Shown: positions 23,598-33,758 of the stretch, in pieces | Position numbering within the stretch: the stretch's first letter is position 1 | How the letters are laid out: each line of letters starts with the position of its first letter | Source: Zoogloea sp. | Lineage (GTDB): Bacteria; Pseudomonadota; Gammaproteobacteria; Burkholderiales; Rhodocyclaceae | Length of the DNA stretch: 33,758 bases | Assembly: GCA_016720685.1 (NCBI GenBank) | Contig: JADKKC010000029.1 | Span: 1-33,758 of the forward strand | Direction of reading: 5' to 3' | Notes under the pieces: model-generated | Database searches by the model: none | What the model was told of the DNA's origin: nothing | Seen by the model: only the letters and a program-made list of their open reading frames with translations | Translations under genes and position numbers: made by a program

Positions 23598-23626
23598 TGC
23601 TGTGTCGAAGCGAGCCGCCTCAGAAC

Positions 23627-23833
23627 TCACGCCGTCGTGTTGATCACCTGCCCGACGGTCTGACCGCTGAGATTGACGGTCGGCGCAGGATTCGGCTGAA
23701 CCGTGCTGGCACCGACATCCTTGTCGCCATCCCTGTCCGGGCCGGCCTTCTTGACTTCAGCCGCTTCAGGCTGGCGTTGAACCGCCTGGGTATAGGTGGC
23801 ACTTGAAGCACCACCGACAGAACCGACGCTCAT
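23627..23833 (-). CDS. Small protein of unknown function
   Basis: A 68-residue hydrophilic protein without signal peptide or known domain that I recognise. The sequence has a Gly/Ser-rich start (MSVGSVGGASSATYTQAVQ), a charged KKAGPDRDGDKDVG stretch, and ends LSGQTVGQVINTTA. A strong ribosome binding site (AAGGAGAG) 8-10 nt before the ATG supports translation. A sigma-28-like motif lies 41 nt upstream, so a flagellar or motility role is possible but not shown. Confidence 0.7.
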   Translation of the reverse strand: MSVGSVGGASSATYTQAVQRQPEAAEVKKAGPDRDGDKDVGASTVQPNPAPTVNLSGQTVGQVINTTA

Positions 23834-23874
23834 AAGATTCTCTCCTTCCGTTTCTGGGCTGGGGTACAGAAAGC

Positions 23875-23902
23875 TTTACGGCGGGTCACGAATGAAATAT
23901 TA
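23875..23902 (-). promoter_or_regulatory. Second sigma-28-like promoter
   Basis: On the minus strand TAATATTT, 12 nt, then GCCGTAAA. The 10-mer GCCGTAAAGC is identical to that before the receiver operon at 1896. The -35 matches the FliA consensus at 6 of 8 and the spacing is one base longer than ideal, so this is weaker than the first. Confidence 0.45.
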
Positions 23903-24014
23903 GGAAATTTTCGAATTTATTTCGTCTGGCTCTGCAGGGACTCGTCCAGAACCTCCACACACAACCAATCGACGGGCGGCGCGCTGCGTTCATGATCGCC
24001 TATCAAAAAGCAAA

Positions 24015-24047
24015 ATCCTTCCTCAGCGTAGTCCGCCGAGGAAGGAT
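24015..24047 (-). terminator. Probable terminator of the rpmH-mnmE operon
   Basis: Stem ATCCTTCCTC / GAGGAAGGAT with an inner GCG/CGC pairing; on the minus strand it is followed by TTTTGCTTTTTG. Confidence 0.75.
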
Positions 24048-24067
24048 AGGGCTGAGCATCTCATTAC

Positions 24068-24087
24068 AGCCCGCATTTACGCGGGCT
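24068..24087. terminator. Second hairpin behind mnmE
   Basis: Perfect 7-bp stem AGCCCGC / GCGGGCT with a 6-nt loop, 45 nt after the mnmE stop. T-richness is better on the plus strand, so its direction is unclear; it forms a tandem with the hairpin at 24015-24047. Confidence 0.5.
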
Positions 24088-24132
24088 TTGAGGGGTTTTG
24101 GCGGAAGGCTTCGGACTGCGCCGGAACTGAAA

Positions 24133-25482
24133 TTACTTTCCGATGCAGAATCGCGAAAAAATCACCCCGAGCAGATCATCCGGCGTGAACTCACCGGTGA
24201 TCTCATTGACGGCATCCTGGGCGAGGCGGAGCTCTTCGGCGATCAGCTCGAGGGCATGCCGGTTTTCGAGGGCGGCATCGACGCGCGCCAGGGCTTCGCG
24301 CAGCGCAACAAGATGGCGCTCGCGGGCAAGGATGACGTCCTCGCCGTGGCGGTGCCAGCCGGCAACCCGCAAGAGCTCGACGCGCAGCAGGTCGACGCCC
24401 TGGTCGGCCTTGGCCGAGAGGTAGAGGCTGACGCCCCGGTCGCCTTCCATGCGTTCGGGCTGGCGCTCGAGCAGGTCCACCTTGTTGAAGACGGTGATGC
24501 GCTCGACGCCGGCGGGCAGGCGGGCATCGATGTCGGCATCGGTGTCGGTCAGGCCGGCTCGCACATCCACGAGGCGCACGACCACGTCGGCGCGTTCGAT
24601 CTCCTGCCAGGTGCGGGCAATGCCGATTTTCTCGACTTCGTCGGATGTCTCGCGCAGACCGGCAGTGTCGATGATGTGAAGGGGGATGCCCTCGATCTGG
24701 ATGGTTTCGCGCAGCGCATCGCGGGTGGTGCCGGCGATGTCGGTGACGATGGCGCGATCGATGCCGGCGAGGCGGTTGAGCAGGCTGGACTTGCCCACGT
24801 TGGGCTGGCCGACCAGAACCACGTGAAGACCGTTACGCAGCAGGCTGCCTTGGCGAGCGCGATCGAGGATGGCACGCAGTTCGGCGGCGACAATCTCGAT
24901 GCGCTCGAAGGCGCGGGCCTCGATCAGGAAATCCACGTCTTCGTCGGGAAAGTCGAGGGTCGCCTCGACGAGCATGCGCAGATCGATCAGGCGCTCACAG
25001 AGGCCCTGGACTTCCTTCGAGAAACCACCGGTGAGGGAGCGCACGGCCGAGCGGGCAGCGGCGGCGGTGGAGGCTTCGATGAGATCGGCAACGCTTTCGG
25101 CCTGGGCCAGGTCGAGCTTGCCGTTGAGAAAGGCGCGGCGGGTGAATTCACCGGGTTCGGCGAGGCGGGCGCCCAGCTCGAGGCAGCGGGCCAGCAGCAG
25201 CTGCATGACCACCGGGCCGCCGTGGCCCTGCAATTCGATGACGTCTTCGCCGGTGAAGGAGTGGGGCGCCGGGAAGTAGAGAACGAGGCCTTCGTCGATC
25301 AGGCCGCCGTTGGCATCCTTGAAGCGGGCAAACCTGGCAACCCGGGCATCCGCCTCACGATTGCCGAAGAGGGTCGCGAGGGCGGAAAGATCCGGTCCGG
25401 AAATCCGGACCACGCCGATGCCACCGCGCCCGGGCGCGGTGGCAATCGCGGCGATGATGTCACTCGGCGGCCTTGGCGCCAC
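24133..25482 (-). CDS. mnmE: tRNA uridine-5-carboxymethylaminomethyl modification GTPase MnmE
   Basis: A 449-residue tRNA-modifying GTPase that, with MnmG, modifies U34 of certain tRNAs. The N-terminal tetrahydrofolate-binding domain (IAAIATAPGRGGIGVVRISG) is followed by the G domain: GQPNVGKSS (Walker A), DIAGTTRD, DTAGLRET and NKVD. The C terminus ends FCIGK, carrying the catalytic-site cysteine typical of MnmE. Length fits the family. Its start overlaps the yidC stop by 23 nt. Unusually, mnmG does not follow; its partner must lie elsewhere. Confidence 0.97.
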   Translation of the reverse strand: MAPRPPSDIIAAIATAPGRGGIGVVRISGPDLSALATLFGNREADARVARFARFKDANGGLIDEGLVLYFPAPHSFTGEDVIELQGHGGPVVMQLLLARCLELGARLAEPGEFTRRAFLNGKLDLAQAESVADLIEASTAAAARSAVRSLTGGFSKEVQGLCERLIDLRMLVEATLDFPDEDVDFLIEARAFERIEIVAAELRAILDRARQGSLLRNGLHVVLVGQPNVGKSSLLNRLAGIDRAIVTDIAGTTRDALRETIQIEGIPLHIIDTAGLRETSDEVEKIGIARTWQEIERADVVVRLVDVRAGLTDTDADIDARLPAGVERITVFNKVDLLERQPERMEGDRGVSLYLSAKADQGVDLLRVELLRVAGWHRHGEDVILARERHLVALREALARVDAALENRHALELIAEELRLAQDAVNEITGEFTPDDLLGVIFSRFCIGK

Positions 25483-27103
25483 CGGCGATCATCCGGTTGA
25501 TCTGCCATTGCTGGGCGATGGACAGGGTGTTGTTGACCACCCAGTACAGCACCAGACCGGCCGGGAACCACAGGAACATGACGGTGAAGAGGATGGGCAT
25601 CATCATCATCACCTTGGCCTGGATCGGATCAGGCGGCGCCGGGTTGAGGCGGGTCTGGATCAGGCTGGTGGCGCCCATGATCAGCGGCAGGATGTAATAC
25701 GGATCCTTGACCGACAGATCCTGGATCCAGCCCAGCCACGGCGCACCGCGCATTTCAACGACGCCGAGCAGCACCCAGTAAAGGGCGATGAAGACCGGAA
25801 TCTGGATCAGGATGGGCAGACAGCCGCCGAGGGGATTGACCTTCTCGCGCTTGTACATCTCCATCATGGCCTGCTGCATCTTCATCTTGTCGTCGCCGTA
25901 CTGCTCTTTCATGCGCTGCAGACGCGGGCCGAGCGTCTTCATCTTGGCCATCGACTTGTAGCTGGCGGCGGACAGCGGGAAGAACAGCGCCTTCAGGCCG
26001 ATGGTGACCAGGATGATGGCCCAGCCCCAGTTGCCGGTGAGTGCGTGCAGCCATTCGAGCGCCCAGAACAGCGGTGCGGCGATGATGGTCAGCCAGCCGT
26101 AGTCCACCACCAGGTCGAAACCCTTGGCGAACTTTTCAAGGCGGCTTTGCTCCTGCGGGCCGGCATACAAGGGCACTGAAACCTTACCGGTCTGGCCCGG
26201 GGCAATGGCGGCCACCGGAACGATCACACCGGCAGAATACAGATCGGAACTGACCTGGTTGGCGAAGAACTCGCGCTCGCCTTCGGCGGGTGCCCAACCT
26301 GCGACGAAGTAATGCTGGACCATGGAGGCCCAGCCGTCGGCCGACTTGGTGACAAACTTGGCCTTCTTGGCGGCGATGTCTTCGAAGGCAACCTTCTGGT
26401 ACTTCTCGGCTTCGGAATAGAAAGCCGGGCCGGTGAAGGTCTGCACGCCAAAGCCGCCAGGCTGCTCGGCCGGCTTGCCGTCACGGGTGAACTGGAAGTA
26501 GGCGTGGGGGGCGAGGGGGGCGCCACTGCCGTTGGTGATCTCGTAGCCCACCTCGGCCGCGTAGCTGCCGCGGTGGAAGGTGATCAGCTTGGCAACCTTG
26601 ACGCCATCGGCGGTCGGCGGCGCGTCGAGGCGCAGCGTGACCGCATCTTCGCCATCCTTCAGCGCAACGTTCTCGGCGCCGAGGACGAACAGCGTCTTGT
26701 GGTTGGGCAGGCCGGTACCGATCAGGCCGGTCTGAGCCGAGTAGACGTGCTTCTCGCCGTTGTCGAAGAGCACGTAGTGACGTGCGGGATCTTCGGAAGA
26801 CTTGTGCTGGGTAAGCTCGAGCCGGACGATGTCGCCGCCCAGGGCCGACACTTCCGCCACCAGCAGGTCGGTGCGGATGCTGGCCTTCGGCGCAGGCACT
26901 GCAGCCGGCGCCGCAGTGGCGACAGACTGACCCGGCACAGCGGCGGGGCCGGCTGCGGACGGGGTCGGCGTAGGCACACCGGCGGTGGAATTGGCAGCAG
27001 CGGATGCTTCCACCTTGGGCTGGTGTTGCTTCTGCCAGCCGTCCCACAGCATGACCAGTGAGAACGAGAAAACAAGCAGGAGGATCAGGCGACGGTTATC
27101 CAT
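25460..27103 (-). CDS. yidC: Membrane protein insertase YidC
   Basis: A 547-residue inner-membrane insertase. The ATG at 27103 gives MDNRRLILLLVFSFSLVMLWDGWQ, the typical first TM segment, followed by a Pro/Ala-rich linker, the large periplasmic beta domain (about 80-330) and the conserved C-terminal core (WGWAIILVTIGLKALFFPLS, RMKEQYGDDKMKMQQAMMEMYK, NPLGGCLPILIQIPVFIALYWVL, LVLYWVVNNTLSIAQQWQ). It inserts membrane proteins alone or with SecYEG. An upstream in-frame GTG at 27205 is not favoured. It sits in the standard rpmH-rnpA-yidD-yidC-mnmE order. Confidence 0.97.
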   Translation of the reverse strand: MDNRRLILLLVFSFSLVMLWDGWQKQHQPKVEASAAANSTAGVPTPTPSAAGPAAVPGQSVATAAPAAVPAPKASIRTDLLVAEVSALGGDIVRLELTQHKSSEDPARHYVLFDNGEKHVYSAQTGLIGTGLPNHKTLFVLGAENVALKDGEDAVTLRLDAPPTADGVKVAKLITFHRGSYAAEVGYEITNGSGAPLAPHAYFQFTRDGKPAEQPGGFGVQTFTGPAFYSEAEKYQKVAFEDIAAKKAKFVTKSADGWASMVQHYFVAGWAPAEGEREFFANQVSSDLYSAGVIVPVAAIAPGQTGKVSVPLYAGPQEQSRLEKFAKGFDLVVDYGWLTIIAAPLFWALEWLHALTGNWGWAIILVTIGLKALFFPLSAASYKSMAKMKTLGPRLQRMKEQYGDDKMKMQQAMMEMYKREKVNPLGGCLPILIQIPVFIALYWVLLGVVEMRGAPWLGWIQDLSVKDPYYILPLIMGATSLIQTRLNPAPPDPIQAKVMMMMPILFTVMFLWFPAGLVLYWVVNNTLSIAQQWQINRMIAGGAKAAE

Positions 27104-27152
27104 CGGAGTCAGTGTCAGGAAGGGGTTGAGGCGGAAGCCGGGGAGCGGGTGA

Positions 27153-27362
27153 TCAGGGTACCGGATCGTAACCGCCACCGCTGAAGGGATGGCAGCGGCA
27201 GACACGACGTGTCGCCAGCCACCCGCCCTTCATGGCACCGTGACGTTGCACGGCCTCCACGGCGTATTCGGAACATGACGGAACGAAACGGCAGTTGCGT
27301 CCGAGCATGGGGCTGATGGCGTAGCGATAGAAGCGCAGCAACGCCAGCAGTACGGCTTTCAC
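27153..27362 (-). CDS. yidD: Membrane protein insertion efficiency factor YidD
   Basis: A 69-residue protein with the family pattern FYRYAISPMLGRNCRFVPSCSEY, ending CRCHPFSGGGYDPVP; the cysteines are conserved. It aids YidC-dependent insertion. Translation starts at GTG 27362, which overlaps the rnpA stop (GTGA). Confidence 0.95.
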   Translation of the reverse strand: MKAVLLALLRFYRYAISPMLGRNCRFVPSCSEYAVEAVQRHGAMKGGWLATRRVCRCHPFSGGGYDPVP

Positions 27363-27877
27363 GGCACGCTCACCGAAGAATCGCCTTGCACGGGCTTGCG
27401 GTGCGTGGCGTTGACTTTGGCGTTGAGGCGTCCGAGAAGGTCGATCATTTCTTCGCGCATCCCGCGCTTGGTCACGTCATCGAGCTTGGCCGACAATCGT
27501 AACACCAGATCGTAGGACGGCAAGCTTGCCTGGGCGTGACGAAACACGTCGCGACCAAGGCGCTTGACCAGGTTGCGCTGAACCGCGCGCTTGGCAAGCT
27601 TCTTGGCAACGACGAGTCCGAGACGCGGCGTTCCGGCACTGTTCGGACTGTAATGCAACGCGAAGTGACGACCGCGCAGCACCCTCCGAAAAGCAAAAAC
27701 GGATGAAAATTCATCCGTTTTGTGCAGTCGCAAGGACGAGCCGAAGCCGAATCCTGTCGTGTTCGCAACTTCCTCGGCCGCGGGATCGCAAGCTTCGGAA
27801 GCGGCCTCGCTGGCCTTAGACGGCGAGACGATGACGGCCCTTGGCGCGACGAGCGGCGATGACCTTGCGACCGCCAC
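27359..27877 (-). CDS. rnpA: Ribonuclease P protein component RnpA
   Basis: The core (RLHKTDEFSSVFAFRRVLRG, RLGLVVAKKLAKRAVQRNLVKRLGRDVFR) is the RNase P protein with its RNR-type RNA-binding signature. It assists the RNA subunit in maturing tRNA 5' ends. The start is unclear: no ATG precedes the core in frame. The GTG at 27877 gives 172 residues and overlaps rpmH by 62 nt; an in-frame TTG at 27733 gives about 124 residues, the usual length, but trims the N-terminal FGFG stretch that aligns with the family and has no ribosome binding site. Confidence 0.9.
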   Translation of the reverse strand: MAVARSSPLVAPRAVIVSPSKASEAASEACDPAAEEVANTTGFGFGSSLRLHKTDEFSSVFAFRRVLRGRHFALHYSPNSAGTPRLGLVVAKKLAKRAVQRNLVKRLGRDVFRHAQASLPSYDLVLRLSAKLDDVTKRGMREEMIDLLGRLNAKVNATHRKPVQGDSSVSVP

Positions 27878-27950
27878 GGGTGCCCATGCGAACCAGGAAG
27901 CCGTGGGTGCGCTTGCGACGGACGACGGACGGTTGGTAAGTACGTTTCAT
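27816..27950 (-). CDS. rpmH: 50S ribosomal protein L34
   Basis: A 44-residue, highly basic protein, MKRTYQPSVVRRKRTHGF..., matching L34 over its whole length and ending RHRLAV. First gene of the leftward operon, divergent from dnaA across 262 bp. Confidence 0.97.
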   Translation of the reverse strand: MKRTYQPSVVRRKRTHGFLVRMGTRGGRKVIAARRAKGRHRLAV

Positions 27951-27983
27951 TTTACGTGCCCGAAAAGTTGAGTCAAACGCCCA

Positions 27984-28012
27984 ATTTGATACCTTAAGCC
28001 CCTGTTTGTCAA
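27984..28012 (-). promoter_or_regulatory. rpmH promoter
   Basis: On the minus strand a perfect -35 TTGACA (28012-28007) is followed after 17 nt by TCAAAT (27989-27984), a fair -10, about 34 nt before the rpmH ATG. Confidence 0.6.
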
Positions 28013-28074
28013 GTAGGTTTCGACGGATCACCACTGAACACCACGCCGCCCACCCGTTTTCCGTCGCTGCAAGC

Positions 28075-28105
28075 TGTGGATAAGTCCACTCCGGAAGGGT
28101 ACAAT
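28075..28105 (+). promoter_or_regulatory. dnaA promoter with overlapping DnaA box
   Basis: A perfect DnaA box (TGTGGATAA, 28075-28083) sits where the -35 would be, 17 nt before a good -10 TACAAT (28100-28105). Binding of DnaA there would block RNA polymerase, the standard autoregulation arrangement (inference from position). Confidence 0.6.
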
Positions 28106-28212
28106 ACGCGTTTGGCCGGACGACGCTGAGCGCACCTCCGGCCCACCCGGGGCTCAGCCAAGAACGAGAACCGGCGCCCATCCTGCTGTAAACAAAGACC
28201 CGCCCCTGAATC

Positions 28213-29676
28213 GTGCCCGAAGCCTCACCGTCGCCCCAATGCGCCGCATTCTGGACGCACTGCCTGAGCTGCCTGGAACAGGAATTGCCGGCCCAGCAGT
28301 TCAAAACCTGGATCCTCCCCCTGCGCGTTGAAGAACTGCAAGGCGGGGATCGGGCCGGCCTGCGCCTGGTGGTACCGTCCAACTTCCATCGCCAATGGCT
28401 GCGCGACCGCTACCTGCGGCGCATCGAAGAACTCGGCGAGGACTACTTCGGCGGCCTTCCGACCATTGAAGTCAGCCTTGCGCCGGCCGGCGGCCTGCGT
28501 CGCCCGAGCCCGCCGCCTTCCGTGCAAGCCGCAGCGGTCGCGCCGACTGCGGCTGCGGCCGGAGCCACCACGAGCGCCGCGGCTCATGCCGCCCCGCCGG
28601 CGCCGCGCCATCCGGCGCCCGAAACCCCGGCAACGGCCGAATCCGCCAGCTACGACAAGTCGCGCCTCAACCCCGACTTCACCTTCGACACCCTGGTTAC
28701 CGGCCGCGCCAACGACCTGGCCCGCGCCGCCGCGCTGCAGGTGGCCCAGAACCCGGGCGTCTCGTACAACCCGCTCTTCATCTATGGCGGCGTCGGCCTG
28801 GGCAAGACCCACCTGATCCACGCCCTCGGCAACTACGTCTTCAAGCACGACCCCAAAAAAGTCATCCGCTACGTGCATGCCGAGGACTACTACGCCGACG
28901 TGGTGCGCGCCTACCAGCAAAAATCCTTCGACGTCTTCAAGCGCTACTACCGCTCGCTCGACGTGCTGATCATCGACGACATCCAGTTCTTCAATAACAA
29001 GAACCGGACCCAGGAAGAGTTCTTCCACGCCTTCAACGCCCTCACCGAGGCCAAGAAGCAGATCATCATCACCAGCGACACCTACCCGAAGGATGTCCAG
29101 GGCCTCGAAGACCGCCTGATCTCCCGCTTCGACTGGGGTCTCACCGTGCAGATCGAGCCGCCCGAGCTGGAAATGCGGGTCGCCATCCTCAAGAAAAAGG
29201 CCGAAGTCGAACGCATCGCGCTCAACGAGGACGTGGCCTTCCTGATCGCCAAAAACCTGCGCTCCAACGTGCGCGAGCTCGAAGGCGCACTCAAGAAAGT
29301 GCTCGCCTTCGCCCGCTTCCACGGCAAGGAAGTCAGCCTCGAAGTCGCCAAGGAGGCGCTGAAGGATCTCCTCAACGCCCACAACCGCCAGCTCACCGCC
29401 GAGTTCATCCAGAAAACGGTGGCTGACTATTACAAGATCAAGGTGGCGGACATGCACTCCAAGAAGCGCACCCGGGTGATCGCCCGGCCGCGCCAGGTGG
29501 CCATGTTCCTCGCCAAGGATCTGACCCCGATGAGCCTGCCGGCCATCGGCGAAGCCTTCGGCGGCCGCGACCACACCACCGTGCTGCACGCCTGCCGCAC
29601 CATTGCCGAACTCCGTCTCGGCGACACCCAGCTCAACCACGACCTGCACGTGCTCACCCAGGTGCTGCGCGGTTGA
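28213..29676 (+). CDS. dnaA: Chromosomal replication initiator DnaA
   Basis: 487 residues: domain I (1-about 85), an Ala/Pro-rich linker (about 95-140), the AAA+ domain with Walker A GGVGLGKT (192-199) and Walker B LIIDDIQFF, and a C-terminal DNA-binding domain with the signature GRDHTTVLHACR. It binds DnaA boxes and opens oriC. Translation starts at GTG 28213; no strong Shine-Dalgarno is seen. dnaN follows after 77 nt. Its own promoter overlaps a DnaA box. Confidence 0.98.
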   Translation: MPEASPSPQCAAFWTHCLSCLEQELPAQQFKTWILPLRVEELQGGDRAGLRLVVPSNFHRQWLRDRYLRRIEELGEDYFGGLPTIEVSLAPAGGLRRPSPPPSVQAAAVAPTAAAAGATTSAAAHAAPPAPRHPAPETPATAESASYDKSRLNPDFTFDTLVTGRANDLARAAALQVAQNPGVSYNPLFIYGGVGLGKTHLIHALGNYVFKHDPKKVIRYVHAEDYYADVVRAYQQKSFDVFKRYYRSLDVLIIDDIQFFNNKNRTQEEFFHAFNALTEAKKQIIITSDTYPKDVQGLEDRLISRFDWGLTVQIEPPELEMRVAILKKKAEVERIALNEDVAFLIAKNLRSNVRELEGALKKVLAFARFHGKEVSLEVAKEALKDLLNAHNRQLTAEFIQKTVADYYKIKVADMHSKKRTRVIARPRQVAMFLAKDLTPMSLPAIGEAFGGRDHTTVLHACRTIAELRLGDTQLNHDLHVLTQVLRG

Positions 29677-29753
29677 AACCTGCACAACCCATGATTGCCG
29701 GCCGGGCCCTGAAACGCCCTGCCCACTAAAAACCGATACGGAGACCTGATCTC

Positions 29754-30860
29754 ATGCTGCTCTTCACTGCGCCCCGCGACGCCCTTCTCGCCCCGCTGCA
29801 ATCGGTGTCCGGCATCGTCGAGAAACGCCATACCCTGCCGATTCTCTCCAATGTGCTGATCGAGAAAAAGGGCGACCTGCTCACCCTGCTCGCCACCGAC
29901 ATCGAGATCCAGATCCGCAACAGCGCCCCCGCCGCGCTGGGCGCCGATGATGTCGCCATCACCGTCGGCGCCCGCAAGCTCCAGGACATCCTGCGTGCCC
30001 TGCCCGACACCGCCGACGTCAGCCTCACCCTCGACGACAAGCGCATCACCCTCAAGGCCGGCAAGAGCCGCTTCCAGCTGCAGACCCTGCCCGCCGCCGA
30101 CTACCCGCGCCTGGCCCCGCCGGAAGGCGAAGGGGTGCACTTCACCACCACCCAAAAGGCCTTCAAGAAGCAGCTCGCGCTGGTCCAGTACGCCATGGCC
30201 CAGCAGGACATCCGCTACTACCTCAACGGCCTGCTGCTCGTCGTCGCCGGCGACACCCTGCGCATGGTGGCCACCGACGGCCACCGCCTGGCCTACGCCG
30301 CGTCCCCGCTGGTGGGCGACTACGCCCGCACCGACGTGATCCTGCCGCGCAAAACCGTGGTCGAACTGGCCCGCCAGCTCGCCGATTCCGACGACGCCCT
30401 CGAAGTCACCCTGGTCGGCAACCAGATCGTGTTCCGCTTCGGCCACATCGAACTCATCTCCAAGCTCATCGATGGCAAGTTCCCCGACTACGAGCGCGTC
30501 ATTCCGCAAGGCCACCCCAAGCTCGTCAAGGCCAGCCGCCTGGGCCTGCTGCAATCGCTGCACCGCGCCGCCATTCTCACCAACGAGAAGTTCCGCGGCG
30601 TGCGCCTGATGCTCTCGGAGGGCAGCCTCAAGCTGGTGTCCACCAACGCCGAGCAAGAAGAAGCCCTCGAAGAACTCGAAGTCGATTACAGCGGCGATTC
30701 GCTCGACATCGGCTTCAACGTCACCTATCTGCTCGACGTGCTGACCAACGTCTCCGCCAACGAGATCGAAATCCGCCTCAACGACGGCAACGCCAGCGCC
30801 CTGTTCGGCCTCGCCGACAACGCCGACTTCAAGTACGTCGTGATGCCGATGCGGATTTGA
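29754..30860 (+). CDS. dnaN: DNA polymerase III beta sliding clamp
   Basis: 368 residues, the full length of the family, with three clamp repeats. Signatures include the start MLLFTAPRDALLAPLQSVSGIVEKRHTLPILSN, LRMVATDGHRLAY, and the C-terminal YVVMPMRI. GGAG lies 10 nt before the ATG. It holds the replicase on DNA and follows dnaA in the usual order. Confidence 0.98.
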   Translation: MLLFTAPRDALLAPLQSVSGIVEKRHTLPILSNVLIEKKGDLLTLLATDIEIQIRNSAPAALGADDVAITVGARKLQDILRALPDTADVSLTLDDKRITLKAGKSRFQLQTLPAADYPRLAPPEGEGVHFTTTQKAFKKQLALVQYAMAQQDIRYYLNGLLLVVAGDTLRMVATDGHRLAYAASPLVGDYARTDVILPRKTVVELARQLADSDDALEVTLVGNQIVFRFGHIELISKLIDGKFPDYERVIPQGHPKLVKASRLGLLQSLHRAAILTNEKFRGVRLMLSEGSLKLVSTNAEQEEALEELEVDYSGDSLDIGFNVTYLLDVLTNVSANEIEIRLNDGNASALFGLADNADFKYVVMPMRI

Positions 30861-30885
30861 CCCACCGCACCGCTGTCTGTCTGCC

Positions 30886-30903
30886 CGGCCCCCGACGGGG
30901 CCG
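30886..30903 (+). other. Hairpin between dnaN and gyrB
   Basis: Perfect 7-bp stem CGGCCCC / GGGGCCG with loop CGAC. No T tract follows, so it is unlikely to be a full terminator; it may pause transcription or protect the dnaN message. Confidence 0.5.
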
Positions 30904-30934
30904 CCCCAGCTGCACCTGAAGAACCGAGAACACC

Positions 30935-33592
<2,658 letters not shown>

Positions 33593-33758
33593 CCGCATAC
33601 GACCCGACTCCGTCACAATTGCAGATTCCCAGTCTGCCCGGCATCCCTTCACAGACCAGTCGGTGAAATTGGGCGTCATAGAACTGATAGCAGGTCGCTG
33701 CTTCACCGTCTTCGTCATCTCTTCGGCCAATCCGGTCATTCTGCCATCGCCTGAAGAG
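33593..33758. other. Unassigned sequence after gyrB
   Basis: 166 bases at the window edge with lower G+C than the rest. No gene, repeat or RNA is recognised. A minus-strand frame is open through it and into gyrB, but that is mostly antisense to gyrB and no family was recognised. Confidence 0.4.

Larger units (their letters stand above)
23834..24132. other. Intergenic region between the small protein gene and mnmE
   Basis: A 299-bp gap. It holds a sigma-28-like promoter for the small gene (23875-23902) and two hairpins behind mnmE (24015-24047 and 24068-24087). Nothing else is recognised; no ribosome-binding-site-backed frame is present. Confidence 0.7.
27951..28212. other. rpmH-dnaA intergenic region, candidate oriC
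   Basis: 262 bp between divergent rpmH and dnaA, the standard oriC position in many Proteobacteria. It has an AT-richer stretch (about 27961-28020) and a single perfect DnaA box. Gene orientation switches here, with nearly all genes to the left on the minus strand and all to the right on the plus strand, which fits an origin. The low number of boxes is unusual. Confidence 0.55.

Noticed and set aside
24815..24832. CACGTG core inside mnmE as a third parS
   Set aside because: Flanking bases (GAACCACGTGAAGACC) fail the parS consensus at several fixed positions and lie in coding sequence.

Overview
The window looks like the chromosomal origin region of a GC-rich betaproteobacterium, most likely a member of the Rhodocyclales (Azoarcus/Thauera/Zoogloea-like). 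This rests on the rpmH-rnpA-yidD-yidC-mnmE run divergent from dnaA-dnaN-gyrB, the rsmB-DUF4390-ntrY-ntrX-trkA-trkH block, a PEP-CTERM protein and many c-di-GMP proteins. The genus is inference; no database was searched.

Layout. 1-1866 (minus): a CheY-like receiver, a CheC phosphatase and the start of a PAS-PAS-GGDEF cyclase, overlapping or nearly so, behind a sigma-28-like promoter. 2067-4530: an MFS transporter (+), a small secreted Ala/Pro/Lys-rich protein (-) and a PEP-CTERM CHRD protein (+). 4531-6833 (-): a PAS-GGDEF-EAL protein followed by a bacteriohemerythrin. 6896-10589 (-): priA and hemE, separated by 438 bp that carry a hairpin made of two DnaA boxes next to an AT-rich stretch. 10684-19785 (-): spermidine synthase-like gene, rsmB, DUF4390, ntrY, ntrX, trkA and trkH, tightly packed. 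Two parS sites lie at its head (19778-19793 and 19935-19950). 19957-21865 (-): sir2, tam and a glycine-zipper lipoprotein. 22099-23833: an HDOD protein and an Aer-like PAS protein (+), then a small unknown gene (-) with a second sigma-28-like motif. 24133-27950 (-): mnmE, yidC, yidD, rnpA, rpmH. 28213-33592 (+): dnaA, dnaN, gyrB.

How it fits together. Replication initiation (dnaA, dnaN, gyrB, priA, DnaA boxes) and origin segregation signals (parS) share the window with ribosome, RNase P and membrane-insertion genes. Signalling is the second theme: receiver, CheC, two GGDEF proteins, HDOD, Aer-type PAS and hemerythrin suggest oxygen- or redox-linked control of motility and c-di-GMP. NtrYX and the Trk potassium system form one transcription unit with an rRNA methyltransferase.

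Sequence quality caveat. Bacteriohemerythrin, priA and rsmB each contain one apparent frameshift. The spermidine synthase-like gene contains what reads as a pair of compensating indels across its cofactor loop, and gyrB runs through its own terminator. Several changes fall in G/C runs or GC repeats, so uncorrected sequencing indels are the simplest explanation.
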